Of a DNA stretch of 64,000 nucleotides, positions 43,503-51,679 are shown one piece after another. This DNA comes from JACCTH01 sp963761985 (GTDB lineage Bacteria > Actinomycetota > Acidimicrobiia > Spongiisociales > ZC4RG35): contig CAVXIT010000006.1 in NCBI GenBank assembly GCA_963761985.1, positions 1-64,000 of the forward strand. The letters are read 5' to 3'. Both the position numbers and the translations under genes were made by a program. Numbering within the stretch: position 1 is the stretch's first letter; each line of letters opens with the position of its first letter. The notes below the pieces were generated by a model. That model made no database searches and was not told where the DNA came from. It was given only the letters and a program-made list of their open reading frames with translations.

Positions 43503-44806
43503 CCCAGGAGATCGCCCCCGAAAAAGTGGTCGATATGGGCACGTCGACCGTGCCTCGCCCGGTGCCGACCGAGCCGCCTCGTCGAGTACGTGGGAAGGCC
43601 GGACGGGTTGGTCTGCGCTATGTGCTGATGATCGTGCTCGGCTTGTTCCTCTTCGCGCCCTTCATCCTTTCCTTCTTCGGAAGCTTCAAGTCCAACTCAG
43701 AGATCATCGCGTATCCGCCGAGCCTGTTCCCGCGCGGGGAGTGGCAAATAGAAAACTGGCCGCGCTTCTTTGGGACCGACGTTGGCGGAGAGGCGCAAAT
43801 TGATGGGGCTGTCTCCATTGGGCTGATGGCGGGCCTGTTTGCCGCCTTCCTTACGCTCCTGCTCACCGGCCTCTCCAGTGAAATCAAGGGGAAGGGGCTT
43901 CCCCGGTCGGTCGGCTTGCCCCTCAGCATCCTCCTCGCCCTGGTCGGGGGCGCGGCCTCGGCTGTATACGTGAATGTGCGCGCAGAAGGGGAGTTTGTGG
44001 AGTGGGTGACCGTGGGCGCAGCGATAACGGTACTGCTGCTGATTGCCGTCCTCTTGCTTTCTATGTCTCAACCCGACTGGCGACGTGTCCTCATGGCGCT
44101 TGGGTGGAGCCTCGTCTTATTCGCCGTGGTGACCGTCGTGTTCGAGCAGGTCGCATTGCTCGCCGGCGGAGGTCGATTCTGGCGGTGGCTCTTCAACACC
44201 TCGGTCCTCTCGGTGATGCTGGCGAGCTTCCAGCTGGTGTTCTGCGTCATGGCTGCCTATGCGTTCGCTCGTTTGCGCTTCCCTGGGCGCGATCTGATCT
44301 TCGCGTTCATGCTCGCCACGATGATGATTCCGGGCGCAGTGACGCTGGTCCCCGCTTATGTGCTGATGTCGAAGCTCGATTGGATCAATCGGGCGTACAG
44401 CTTGATCATCCCCGGAATCGTCACCGCCGGGAGCATTTTCCTTTTGACCCAATTCTTGAAATCGATCCCGCGGGAGTTGGAGGAGTCGGCCTATATCGAC
44501 GGCGCGTCCTATTTCCAGACGTTGAAAGACATCATCCTTCCTCTGGCGCGCCCAGCGCTGCTGACCGTCTTCATCTTGCAGTTCCAGGGCATGTGGAACG
44601 CTTATCTCGGCCCACTTCTTTACCTCCAGCGGCGCGATATGTGGGTGCTGAACGTCGCCCTGAATATCTTCAAAGGACAGTTCCGGGCAGAGCTGAACCT
44701 CCTTCTCGTCGCCGCGATGTTGAACGCTGCCCCGGTCCTGATCCTCTTCTTCCTCTTCAGCCGCTACTACATCCAGGGAGTGGGATACGCGGGAGTGAAG
44801 GGGTAA
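43499..44806 (+). CDS. sugar ABC permease, MalG/UgpE type, with extra membrane insertion
   Basis: The permease has 435 residues against the usual 270-300. The first helix (LMIVLGLFLFAPFILSFFGS) and loop (NSEIIAYPPSLFPRGEWQIE) are normal. Then about 115 extra residues with four hydrophobic segments (IGLMAGLFAAFLTLLLTGLS, LPLSILLALVGGAASAVYV, AAITVLLLIAVLLLSMS, MALGWSLVLFAVVTVVFEQV) are inserted before the standard core (WRWLFNTSVLSVMLASFQLV, CVMAAYAFARLRFPGRDLIF). The EAA loop is ELEESAYIDGASYFQTLKDI. The insertion is in frame and looks structured. TTG 43499 overlaps the previous stop. Confidence 0.87.
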   Translation: MTQEIAPEKVVDMGTSTVPRPVPTEPPRRVRGKAGRVGLRYVLMIVLGLFLFAPFILSFFGSFKSNSEIIAYPPSLFPRGEWQIENWPRFFGTDVGGEAQIDGAVSIGLMAGLFAAFLTLLLTGLSSEIKGKGLPRSVGLPLSILLALVGGAASAVYVNVRAEGEFVEWVTVGAAITVLLLIAVLLLSMSQPDWRRVLMALGWSLVLFAVVTVVFEQVALLAGGGRFWRWLFNTSVLSVMLASFQLVFCVMAAYAFARLRFPGRDLIFAFMLATMMIPGAVTLVPAYVLMSKLDWINRAYSLIIPGIVTAGSIFLLTQFLKSIPRELEESAYIDGASYFQTLKDIILPLARPALLTVFILQFQGMWNAYLGPLLYLQRRDMWVLNVALNIFKGQFRAELNLLLVAAMLNAAPVLILFFLFSRYYIQGVGYAGVKG

Positions 44807-44820
44807 ACACACTCCGACCG

Positions 44821-45471
44821 ATGAACGACTTGCTGGCGCTCCGCCCACTGCGGATCGAGGGCGGAATTCGCGGCATGCTCCGAACGGCGGTGGGGGGATG
44901 GTGGCGCGAAATCTTTATCCTGACCGGACTGAACCTGCTCTGGACCATGGCCGCGTTGTCAATGGTCGCCCTCCCCCCGGCCACCGCGGCGATGTTCCAT
45001 GTGGCCCGCCAGGTGCTGGCCAACGACGAGCGCATCACCTGGCAAAGCTTCTGGCAGCCCTTCCGCCGGTACTGGCTGGCGGCATGGCGGTGGGGCCTGG
45101 TCTTCTTCGGCCTCGCAGGCGTGGCCGCGTCGAATCTTTGGATCTATCGAGAGGCTCCTGGACTGGGATGGACGATGCTGCGCTGGGTCTGGGCGACCTT
45201 CCTCTTTGTATGGGTGATCCTCAATCTTTTCTTTTGGCCCCTTTGGTTCGCGGAAGAGGAGACCCATCGGAAGCTGCGCACAACCTATCGCAACACGCTG
45301 GCGTTCCTGTCGGCGAATCCGGGTCCCGCCTTCATGGTGGCGCTGTTCGTCCTCGTCCTGGGAACCGTCAGCTTCCTCTATGGCGTCCCGCTCGGTGTCT
45401 TGTTCATAAGTTTGACTGCGTTGCTTGCTACCGCAACGTTGGCTGCCTACTTGCCGCCACTGACGGAGTAA
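44821..45471 (+). CDS. DUF624 (YesL-like) membrane protein
   Basis: The 216-residue protein starts MNDLLALRPLRIEGGIRGML, with helices IFILTGLNLLWTMAALSMVA, WGLVFFGLAGVAASNLWIYR, WATFLFVWVILNLFFWPLWF and AFMVALFVLVLGTVSFLYGV. YesL-like proteins are found next to sugar ABC permeases and have no settled biochemical role. It begins 14 bases after the permease stop and is last in the importer operon. It overlaps in place with a long spurious frame that starts far upstream; only the portion from ATG 44821 shows membrane pattern. Confidence 0.83.
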   Translation: MNDLLALRPLRIEGGIRGMLRTAVGGWWREIFILTGLNLLWTMAALSMVALPPATAAMFHVARQVLANDERITWQSFWQPFRRYWLAAWRWGLVFFGLAGVAASNLWIYREAPGLGWTMLRWVWATFLFVWVILNLFFWPLWFAEEETHRKLRTTYRNTLAFLSANPGPAFMVALFVLVLGTVSFLYGVPLGVLFISLTALLATATLAAYLPPLTE

Positions 45472-45498
45472 GTAATCGCAGTGCGTGCCAGTCGTTCG

Positions 45499-47655
45499 TC
45501 ATGGATTGGAAAGGGCCGCGAGGGTCGGCGCCATGCCCGCTCCATAGACTTGCTGACCGATCGCGCCCCAGGTTCCCCAGCTGTCGCGCATGTCCTCCAA
45601 AGGGATGTAGAGATCCAAGCGGTTCGTCGCCACTGTTGAATAGGCAGCTGGGTTCTCGGTGGCCATTCCGTCTGGAGCCAGCGGTGGCATCGTGTAGGCG
45701 AGAGTTGCGGGGGTGTATTTGAGAAATTCGGCCACAAGCTTCTCGATCGATGGGTCGATTTCCCCGGTGGTTATACGCAGGTACTCATCGAGGTAGATCC
45801 ACGCCTCATACTGTTCCTTTGGTGTGATAACCCCTGATCGCTGGGTCGGGTTGAGTCCCCAGAACGTCGTGGCCTCTGCCGCAGGTCCATGATCGACCTC
45901 CCAGATCCAGGCGAGTCGCACCAGGTTGGCGATGGGGCCGTAAGAGAGAGCGAGGTAGTGGGGGTCGCCCGTCAACTCCCACAGACGCGCGCAAGCGGCC
46001 GCCGCTTGCGCGGTGATGTGGGTCTCGTAGGCGAGCAGAAAACCGTTTCCGGCCAGGGCTTCGACCGCGGCTTTGGCTTCTTCGAGAAAGCCTTCCTCTC
46101 CTGTTAGCTCGTGCAGCAACAGCATGTAGTAGGCGTAGCCACCGGACGCGTCCGGCTCGCGCTCGCTTCCCTGCCACGCGGCAGCCGGGTTTTCAGGATC
46201 GGGAAAGTTGTAGAAGCGGTGAAAGCGGTAGTCGACTGCGTGGGCGTATTCCATCCACGCATCTGCGCTCGCGAGCGCGAGGTCTCGAGCCACCTGGCTC
46301 CCCAGCAGCCCCCATTCCGCCAGCTTGAGGACATGTCCCAGCTCGTACCAGGTGTCGCCCCGCCCCTGAGGGCCGGTAATTGCGATGGGGCCACTGTTTT
46401 GCACGAGTCCAAAGTCCGGGTTGTAGAAGTCTTCCAGCGTTGCTTCGGCCAGCTCTGCGATCCGGATCGCTTGCTCGTCTCCGTAGCGGGCCGCGTATCG
46501 CGCTGCGCCTAGCCCTACGTCAAGTTGCGTGATTGCTTCCGCGCTCTGACGCGTATCGGAAACGTAAGCGCGCCAGTAGCGCTTGCCGTTCAGTTCCACC
46601 CATGTCTCCGGATCATCGAGGTCCGCCAGGGTTTCCCGGGCGAGCGCTTGCCAGTCGGGTGAGGTGACCTCTGGCTTGGCGATGAGGTCATAGATATCAC
46701 TTACCTGCGAAAGAAATGCCCCGAACATCGTCTCTTCGTCGACCGGCCGACCTGGTGCCAGATAGAGGTAGGCGTCGTAGAGCACGACCGGCTCACCAAT
46801 CGGGAGCTTTCTCAGATCGGTGGACGTGAGCGTGTGACCAAAGGAGCGTCCCCGCGGGCCGGCGGTGCCGGCGGGTCCATATCGGGTGGCCTCGATGAAG
46901 GGATTGATCCGCGTTAGATCGAACCAATAGAGAAGGGTTGCGTCCAACGACTCGGAATATCCGTAGAACATCGGGGCGGCATAAGAGGCGCGCTCCGCGA
47001 AGAACTCCAAGTTGGCCGCCGCTTCCTCGCCCGAGTCCGGGTTGACGAATTTCCATTCCAGCTCGACCGAGCCCGAAGGAAGCTCAGCATGCGGCTCAAT
47101 CAGAACCTCGTAGTGGAGCAATCCGGGGTTGAAGCGATAGGTCTCGAGCAAGACATCGAAGGTGGCCCAATCGTTCCGACCGCTCAGCCTCACGCCGTTG
47201 TCGTCGGCCTCCTGTGTAAGGCTGATCAGGTCGATCGTTTGAACCAGGTTCAGCTCGCTTCCCAATGGACGGAGGGCAAGCGCGGTCTCTCCTTCGGCTC
47301 GGCGCACGACTAAGGCATCCGCCAGAATCCCTTCGCCGAGAGTGGCCGAAAAGTCTCCATCCATGGGAATGACCACTTGGCCGTCCCCAAGTGTTTCAAT
47401 TGGCGTTTCAATTGGAGGCGTTGGGTTGCCTGTCCTGGGGAGGATCGGCGAGTCAAGTGCCAGATATGTCTGGGTAGGCGTCAAAGGCTCCAAGGGGACC
47501 GCTGCCGTGGTCGTCGCCACATTTGTCGAGGCTGTTGACGGTCCAATCGAAACTGAAGACTCTTCGTCCGCAAAGCATGCAGCCGCGACCAGGAGAAGCC
47601 CGACCAGGAGCGTCGAAGAGCCGCGGGAGCGCACTATCGATTTGATTCTCAGCAT
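45499..47655 (-). CDS. large surface lipoprotein with probable (alpha/alpha) barrel
   Basis: The 718-residue protein has a lipoprotein signal (SSTLLVGLLLVAAACFADEE). Residues about 90-300 look beta-rich (GDGQVVIPMDGDFSATLGEG, LHYEVLIEPHAELPSGSVEL, FGHTLTSTDLRKLPIGEPVV). The rest is helical with repeated W/Y-rich hairpins such as DTWYELGHVLKLAEWGLLGS, ASGGYAYYMLLLHELTGEEG, THITAQAAAACARLWELTGD and YEAWIYLDEYLRITTGEIDP, like six-hairpin glycosidases or polysaccharide lyases. I cannot assign a GH or PL family. Its position, convergent with the sugar importer operon, suggests an extracellular carbohydrate-active role. ATG 47655 gives the signal peptide. Confidence 0.7.
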   Translation of the reverse strand: MLRIKSIVRSRGSSTLLVGLLLVAAACFADEESSVSIGPSTASTNVATTTAAVPLEPLTPTQTYLALDSPILPRTGNPTPPIETPIETLGDGQVVIPMDGDFSATLGEGILADALVVRRAEGETALALRPLGSELNLVQTIDLISLTQEADDNGVRLSGRNDWATFDVLLETYRFNPGLLHYEVLIEPHAELPSGSVELEWKFVNPDSGEEAAANLEFFAERASYAAPMFYGYSESLDATLLYWFDLTRINPFIEATRYGPAGTAGPRGRSFGHTLTSTDLRKLPIGEPVVLYDAYLYLAPGRPVDEETMFGAFLSQVSDIYDLIAKPEVTSPDWQALARETLADLDDPETWVELNGKRYWRAYVSDTRQSAEAITQLDVGLGAARYAARYGDEQAIRIAELAEATLEDFYNPDFGLVQNSGPIAITGPQGRGDTWYELGHVLKLAEWGLLGSQVARDLALASADAWMEYAHAVDYRFHRFYNFPDPENPAAAWQGSEREPDASGGYAYYMLLLHELTGEEGFLEEAKAAVEALAGNGFLLAYETHITAQAAAACARLWELTGDPHYLALSYGPIANLVRLAWIWEVDHGPAAEATTFWGLNPTQRSGVITPKEQYEAWIYLDEYLRITTGEIDPSIEKLVAEFLKYTPATLAYTMPPLAPDGMATENPAAYSTVATNRLDLYIPLEDMRDSWGTWGAIGQQVYGAGMAPTLAALSNP

Positions 47656-47689
47656 GGTGCCAGAAAGCTCTTGATAGCCTGGACGAGGC

Positions 47690-50263
47690 TTGATCCGTAC
47701 TCCTGACCAGCGGCTGCGGGTGTTCGTCAGCTCGACGCTCGAGGAGCTGGCGCCAGAACGCGCCGCGGTTAAAGCCGCCATCGAACGGCTGCACTTGATC
47801 CCGGTCATGTTCGAAATGGGGGCCCGCCCGCATCCACCTCGGAATCTCTACCGGTCGTACCTCCGTCAGAGCCAGGTCTTTGTGGGTCTTTATTGGCAGA
47901 AGTACGGGTGGGTGGCACCTGAGGAGGAGATTTCCGGGTTAGAGGACGAGTACCGGCTGTCGAATGGGATGCCCCGACTCCTTTATATGAAGAAGCCCGC
48001 AGACCGCGAAGCGCGCTTGCGAGATTTGATCGCGCAGATCCAGGCTGATGACACAGCCTCCTACCGCTCCTTCGACACTGCCGAGGAGCTCGGCAGGTTG
48101 ATCGAGGAGGACCTCATGGTTCTCCTTACAGAACGTTTCGCCGCACCTGAAGCGGAGCAAGGGCCGGCCAGCCGTATCGTCAGACCGCCGATACCGATCA
48201 ATCCCATCGTTGGCCGCGCCGACGAAGTCGCCTTGGTCAAGGACGCAATTCTGAAAGGCTCGCGCCTCGTCACCATTACCGGAACCGGAGGCATGGGCAA
48301 GAGCCGGCTCGCCCTCGAAGTAGCGCAGTTGCTTGAGAAAGAGTTCTCAGACGGAATCGTGTTCGTACCGCTCGAACCTCTCTTTCAGGCTTCTCAGGTT
48401 CCGCGGGCAATGGCTGAGTCGTTTGGGCTGCGGATGGAGTACGCCGAGGTCACGCTCGATGCGGTGACGGAATACCTCCAAGACAAGCACATGCTTCTCA
48501 TACTCGACAACTTTGAGCATGTGATCGACGCCGCGGCCGAAATGGCCAGGCTGATCGACTCCTGCGATCGGGTGCAAGCTTTGGTGACCAGCAGGCGGCC
48601 GTTGCGCGTGCGCGGCGAACGGGAAATTCCGATCGGCCCGCTGGCGGATGAAGCGGCCGTGCAGCTTTTTACAGAACGGGCGCGCGCCGTAAGGCCCGAC
48701 TTCGTCGTGAGCGCGGACGAGCAGATGCAGCTCACCGAATTGATCAAACGCCTCGACCATCTTCCACTTGCCATCGAATTGGCCGCCGCCCGCATGCGAC
48801 TCCTCGATGTGCCGGAGTTACTCACGCGTCTGGGCGAGCGAATGGAGGTTCTCGGCTCCGCGCCGGTCAACTATCCCGATCGTCAACGAACTCTGCGCAC
48901 CACGATCGCGTGGAGCTACAACTTACTCTCCGAGGTCGAGCGGCTCGTACTGTCGAGGATCAGCGTCTTCGCCGGAGGCGCCGATTTGGACGCGATCGAA
49001 GCGCTTTGCAGCGACGCGGGCATAGATGTCCTCGAGGTTGTCGATTCGCTCCTCGAGAACAGCTTGATTCTGAGAACCCAGAGCAGCCCCAGCGGCGAGG
49101 CCCGCTTCGCGATGCTGAACACGATCAAGACCTATGCCCGGGAACAACTCGAGCAACAGCCCGATTGCGAGTCGACCTACCGACGTCATGTCGACTGGTT
49201 CCTCCGGCTCTGCCAGAGAGCCGACTTTTCGAGATCCAACGAAGCGATCGAAGTGTGGCCGTTGCTCGACTTCGAATTAGCCAATCTGGCGGTCGCGATT
49301 CGGTGGTGTCTGGATCACGCGGATCTTGCTCTGATCGCAGCCTTTGCTCGACCGATTTGGTTCTGGCTGTGGCAAACGGGTCGACTAAAGGACGCCCAGC
49401 CGGCCTTTGAGGAAGCGGTCGCTTTGATCTCGCCGGACACGCCCCGCCCGATCCGAGCCGAGGTGCTCGTCACGGTTTCCACTGTGCGATTCTTTACCGG
49501 CGACTATCTAGGAGCCGAAAAACTACTGGACGAGGCGATGCCGATAGTGGAAGAACTCGAAGACGACACGCTCTTGATCGTCGGCTTGCTCACCCGTGCC
49601 TCTGCGCAGCCGCACTTGGGGCGGATGAGCGAGGCCGCGGAGATGGCGGCCCGCGCGCTCGACCTTGCTCGCCGGACCGACACATTGAGTGGAGTCGGCT
49701 TTGGCGCCGCGATTCTCGGATTTCTCCGCGCACTGGAAGGAGACCTGGCAACGGGCCGGGCCCTTTCCGAAGAAGTAGTGGCGATCGGCGAGAGGATTCG
49801 CCTCGACGGGTTGCGCATCCAGGGATGGCTGAACCTGGCCGTAATCGACGTGATGGAGAGCAAACCAGAAGATGCTCGCCAACACTTGTGGCTTGCCAAA
49901 GAGGTGGTCAAGTACTTCGAAGATCGTGAGGGCGCCGCTCTTGCCCTAGAAGTGGCGACGACGTTGGCACTGAACCGGAGTGAGTTTGTTACCGCTGCCC
50001 GCACCCAGGCGTCGGCGGAGGCACTCCGCAACTCAATCGGGATGCCAATCTGGCCACTGATGGATCTGCTGAAGCAGGCAAACGTGGCCCAGCTGCGGAT
50101 GCAACTCGGCGACACAAAGTACGAAGAGATCGTGAAAGAAGCTCAAACAGCTGATCACTGGATGATCCTCGACGCGGCAGTTGGGCCTTCTCTGCCAGAC
50201 CCGGAGGCGATCGAGGTCGACTTGTCCTCTGCTCAGCTTTCCAAAGATCTCGGCGAAAGCTGA
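47690..50263 (+). CDS. DUF4062-STAND ATPase-TPR protein
   Basis: The 857-residue protein has an N-terminal DUF4062 domain (RLRVFVSSTLEELAPERAAV, VFVGLYWQKYGWVAPEEEIS, residues 8-115). An NB-ARC/STAND ATPase follows with P-loop ITGTGGMGKSRLALE (198-205), Walker B MLLILDNFEHVID (268-276), the sensor VTSRRPLRV and HLPLAIELAAARMRLLD. TPR-like helices fill residues 500-840 (YLGAEKLLDEAMPIVEELED). STAND proteins oligomerise on ligand binding; DUF4062 is a TIR-related alpha/beta domain found in signalling and defence proteins. No DNA-binding domain is visible, so DUF4062 is the likely output. It is adjacent to a RibD-like gene 2 bases downstream. Confidence 0.82.
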   Translation: MIRTPDQRLRVFVSSTLEELAPERAAVKAAIERLHLIPVMFEMGARPHPPRNLYRSYLRQSQVFVGLYWQKYGWVAPEEEISGLEDEYRLSNGMPRLLYMKKPADREARLRDLIAQIQADDTASYRSFDTAEELGRLIEEDLMVLLTERFAAPEAEQGPASRIVRPPIPINPIVGRADEVALVKDAILKGSRLVTITGTGGMGKSRLALEVAQLLEKEFSDGIVFVPLEPLFQASQVPRAMAESFGLRMEYAEVTLDAVTEYLQDKHMLLILDNFEHVIDAAAEMARLIDSCDRVQALVTSRRPLRVRGEREIPIGPLADEAAVQLFTERARAVRPDFVVSADEQMQLTELIKRLDHLPLAIELAAARMRLLDVPELLTRLGERMEVLGSAPVNYPDRQRTLRTTIAWSYNLLSEVERLVLSRISVFAGGADLDAIEALCSDAGIDVLEVVDSLLENSLILRTQSSPSGEARFAMLNTIKTYAREQLEQQPDCESTYRRHVDWFLRLCQRADFSRSNEAIEVWPLLDFELANLAVAIRWCLDHADLALIAAFARPIWFWLWQTGRLKDAQPAFEEAVALISPDTPRPIRAEVLVTVSTVRFFTGDYLGAEKLLDEAMPIVEELEDDTLLIVGLLTRASAQPHLGRMSEAAEMAARALDLARRTDTLSGVGFGAAILGFLRALEGDLATGRALSEEVVAIGERIRLDGLRIQGWLNLAVIDVMESKPEDARQHLWLAKEVVKYFEDREGAALALEVATTLALNRSEFVTAARTQASAEALRNSIGMPIWPLMDLLKQANVAQLRMQLGDTKYEEIVKEAQTADHWMILDAAVGPSLPDPEAIEVDLSSAQLSKDLGES

Positions 50264-50265
50264 GG

Positions 50266-50820
50266 ATGGGCGATCTCATCTATGGCATGGGGGTCTCGCT
50301 CGACGGCTACGTCGAAGACGCACAGGGTGGGTTCGAATGGTCCGCCCCGGACGACGACGTCCACCGGCTAGCCAACCAACAGGCGCAAGAAGCGAGTGCG
50401 TTCGTCTATGGACGTCGAATGTTCGAAACCATGGACGAATACTGGATACGAACCTCGCAGGAGGAAGGCCACCCACCGACCGAGGCCGAGTTCGCTGCCG
50501 CCTATGCGGCCACCCCGCGGTATGTCGTGTCTGACACGATGAAAGAAGCGAGCAATGGCGCCACGCTGGTGCGTCGGGCCGAAGCGCGATCCCTCGTCGA
50601 ACGGCTCAAGAGAGAGTCCGAGACTTATGTCGACGTCGGTGGTCCCGAACTCGCCGCCTCGCTCATAGATCTCATCGACGAGTTTCGCATGTGGATCAAC
50701 CCAGTGGCCGTCGGTGGTGGCAAGCCTTTCTTTCCGGCCGGGCAGCAGCTCAATCTCAAACTTGTGGAAAGCAGACCATTTCCCTCCGGCACGCTCTGGC
50801 TGCGGTACCGGCGTCGCTAA
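50266..50820 (+). CDS. RibD C-terminal/dihydrofolate reductase-like protein
   Basis: The 184-residue protein starts MGDLIYGMGVSLDGYVEDAQ, the usual start of small DHFR-fold reductases related to the RibD C-terminal domain, with FVYGRRMFETMDEYW and YVDVGGPELAASLIDLIDEF (NADPH pyrophosphate region) and WINPVAVGGGKPFFPAG. True folate or riboflavin function is not implied; such proteins are common accessory reductases. ATG 50266 is 2 bases after the STAND gene stop, so both are probably co-transcribed. Confidence 0.82.
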   Translation: MGDLIYGMGVSLDGYVEDAQGGFEWSAPDDDVHRLANQQAQEASAFVYGRRMFETMDEYWIRTSQEEGHPPTEAEFAAAYAATPRYVVSDTMKEASNGATLVRRAEARSLVERLKRESETYVDVGGPELAASLIDLIDEFRMWINPVAVGGGKPFFPAGQQLNLKLVESRPFPSGTLWLRYRRR

Positions 50821-50828
50821 ACGAGCAA

Positions 50829-51500
50829 CTAGACCTCTGACCGCTCTTTTTTCCACGGGGCGGTCAGGCCGAGTTTCGCGAGTGCCGTCCAGACGTAGCT
50901 TCGGCTGAATCGGAAAAGTGCGATCACAACGCCGATTGCAGTGGCCGCACCGGCCCCTACGGCAAAAACTGCCGCACCTTCGACTACGCGGTTGATAAGT
51001 AGAGCGATGAACCCCCCCGTGACCAAGGCTTCGACGAACGCGACCATACCGGAGATCATGTAGAGAGGCTGTAGTCGCGGCACCCGTTTTTCGAGCGAGG
51101 CTTCTGCCCGGACGGCGTGCAATCCACCAGTCGTGGGAAGGACCATCAGGGACTCTGCGTCGGGGTGCAGCGTTTTGTAGTGCTGCCGGATGCGGTTGAT
51201 CGCGACTCCGTAGTAGGCATCGTCGATCATGTTCTGCAGGGTTCTCATGAAAGTGGTGAAGCCGATGACTGCCATTGCCGGCAGGATGATCAACGCGAAC
51301 GTATAGAAGGGCGTCCCAAAGTTGGAAGCCTGGCCCACAAAAGCGAGCGCCACGATCGAGTTCGAGAGCGTGCTGAGAAATATCAGTACTCGGCTGCTGG
51401 CCTCCGAATTGGCGCCGATACGCGCCGTTTGCAGGGTGGAGTGCTCAGTAGTCAGGGCATGTAGTAGCCGGTCTTCTGATGGCTCCGATCGCTCGACCAC
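50829..51500 (-). CDS. four-helix membrane protein of unknown function
   Basis: The 223-residue protein has a polar N-terminal helix (EDRLLHALTTEHSTLQTARI), then ASSRVLIFLSTLSNSIVALA, FYTFALIILPAMAVIGFTTF, a central soluble helical part (MIDDAYYGVAINRIRQHYKT), and a second pair MISGMVAFVEALVTGGFIAL and AVFAVGAGAATAIGVVIALF before a short basic tail. I recognise no family. The 2+2 helix layout with a soluble middle resembles some small signalling or effector membrane proteins. It is convergent with the STAND/RibD pair and divergent from the LLM gene. Confidence 0.65.
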   Translation of the reverse strand: MVERSEPSEDRLLHALTTEHSTLQTARIGANSEASSRVLIFLSTLSNSIVALAFVGQASNFGTPFYTFALIILPAMAVIGFTTFMRTLQNMIDDAYYGVAINRIRQHYKTLHPDAESLMVLPTTGGLHAVRAEASLEKRVPRLQPLYMISGMVAFVEALVTGGFIALLINRVVEGAAVFAVGAGAATAIGVVIALFRFSRSYVWTALAKLGLTAPWKKERSEV

Positions 51501-51606
51501 AGGGCGAGCCTAGATGCCTTTCTTCGTCGGCAGCTGACCGACACGCAAGACACGGCGTTCGCCGCAGCCTTCCTCGGACGACCCGCGGGCCCGAATGGAT
51601 GGACTA

Positions 51607-51627
51607 GGGCCGTGAAATCCACGGCCC
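51607..51627. other. stem-loop in the divergent region before the LLM gene
   Basis: GGGCCGTG pairs with CACGGCCC over an AAATC loop within the 179-base gap between the membrane protein and the oxidoreductase. A further GGGCCCTAGG at 51641 complements the left flank. Its inner arms (CCGTG...CACGG) recall the pot terminator at 17949. Role unclear. Confidence 0.4.
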
Positions 51628-51679
51628 AAGTAATTGATTTGGGCCCTAGGTTTCGCTCTGAAATGCGAAACTCGTGGCG

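Noticed and set aside
44002..44820. Long upstream extension of the DUF624 frame over the MalG-type permease
   Set aside because: The first 270 codons are Arg-rich and overlap a conserved permease; membrane pattern begins only at ATG 44821.
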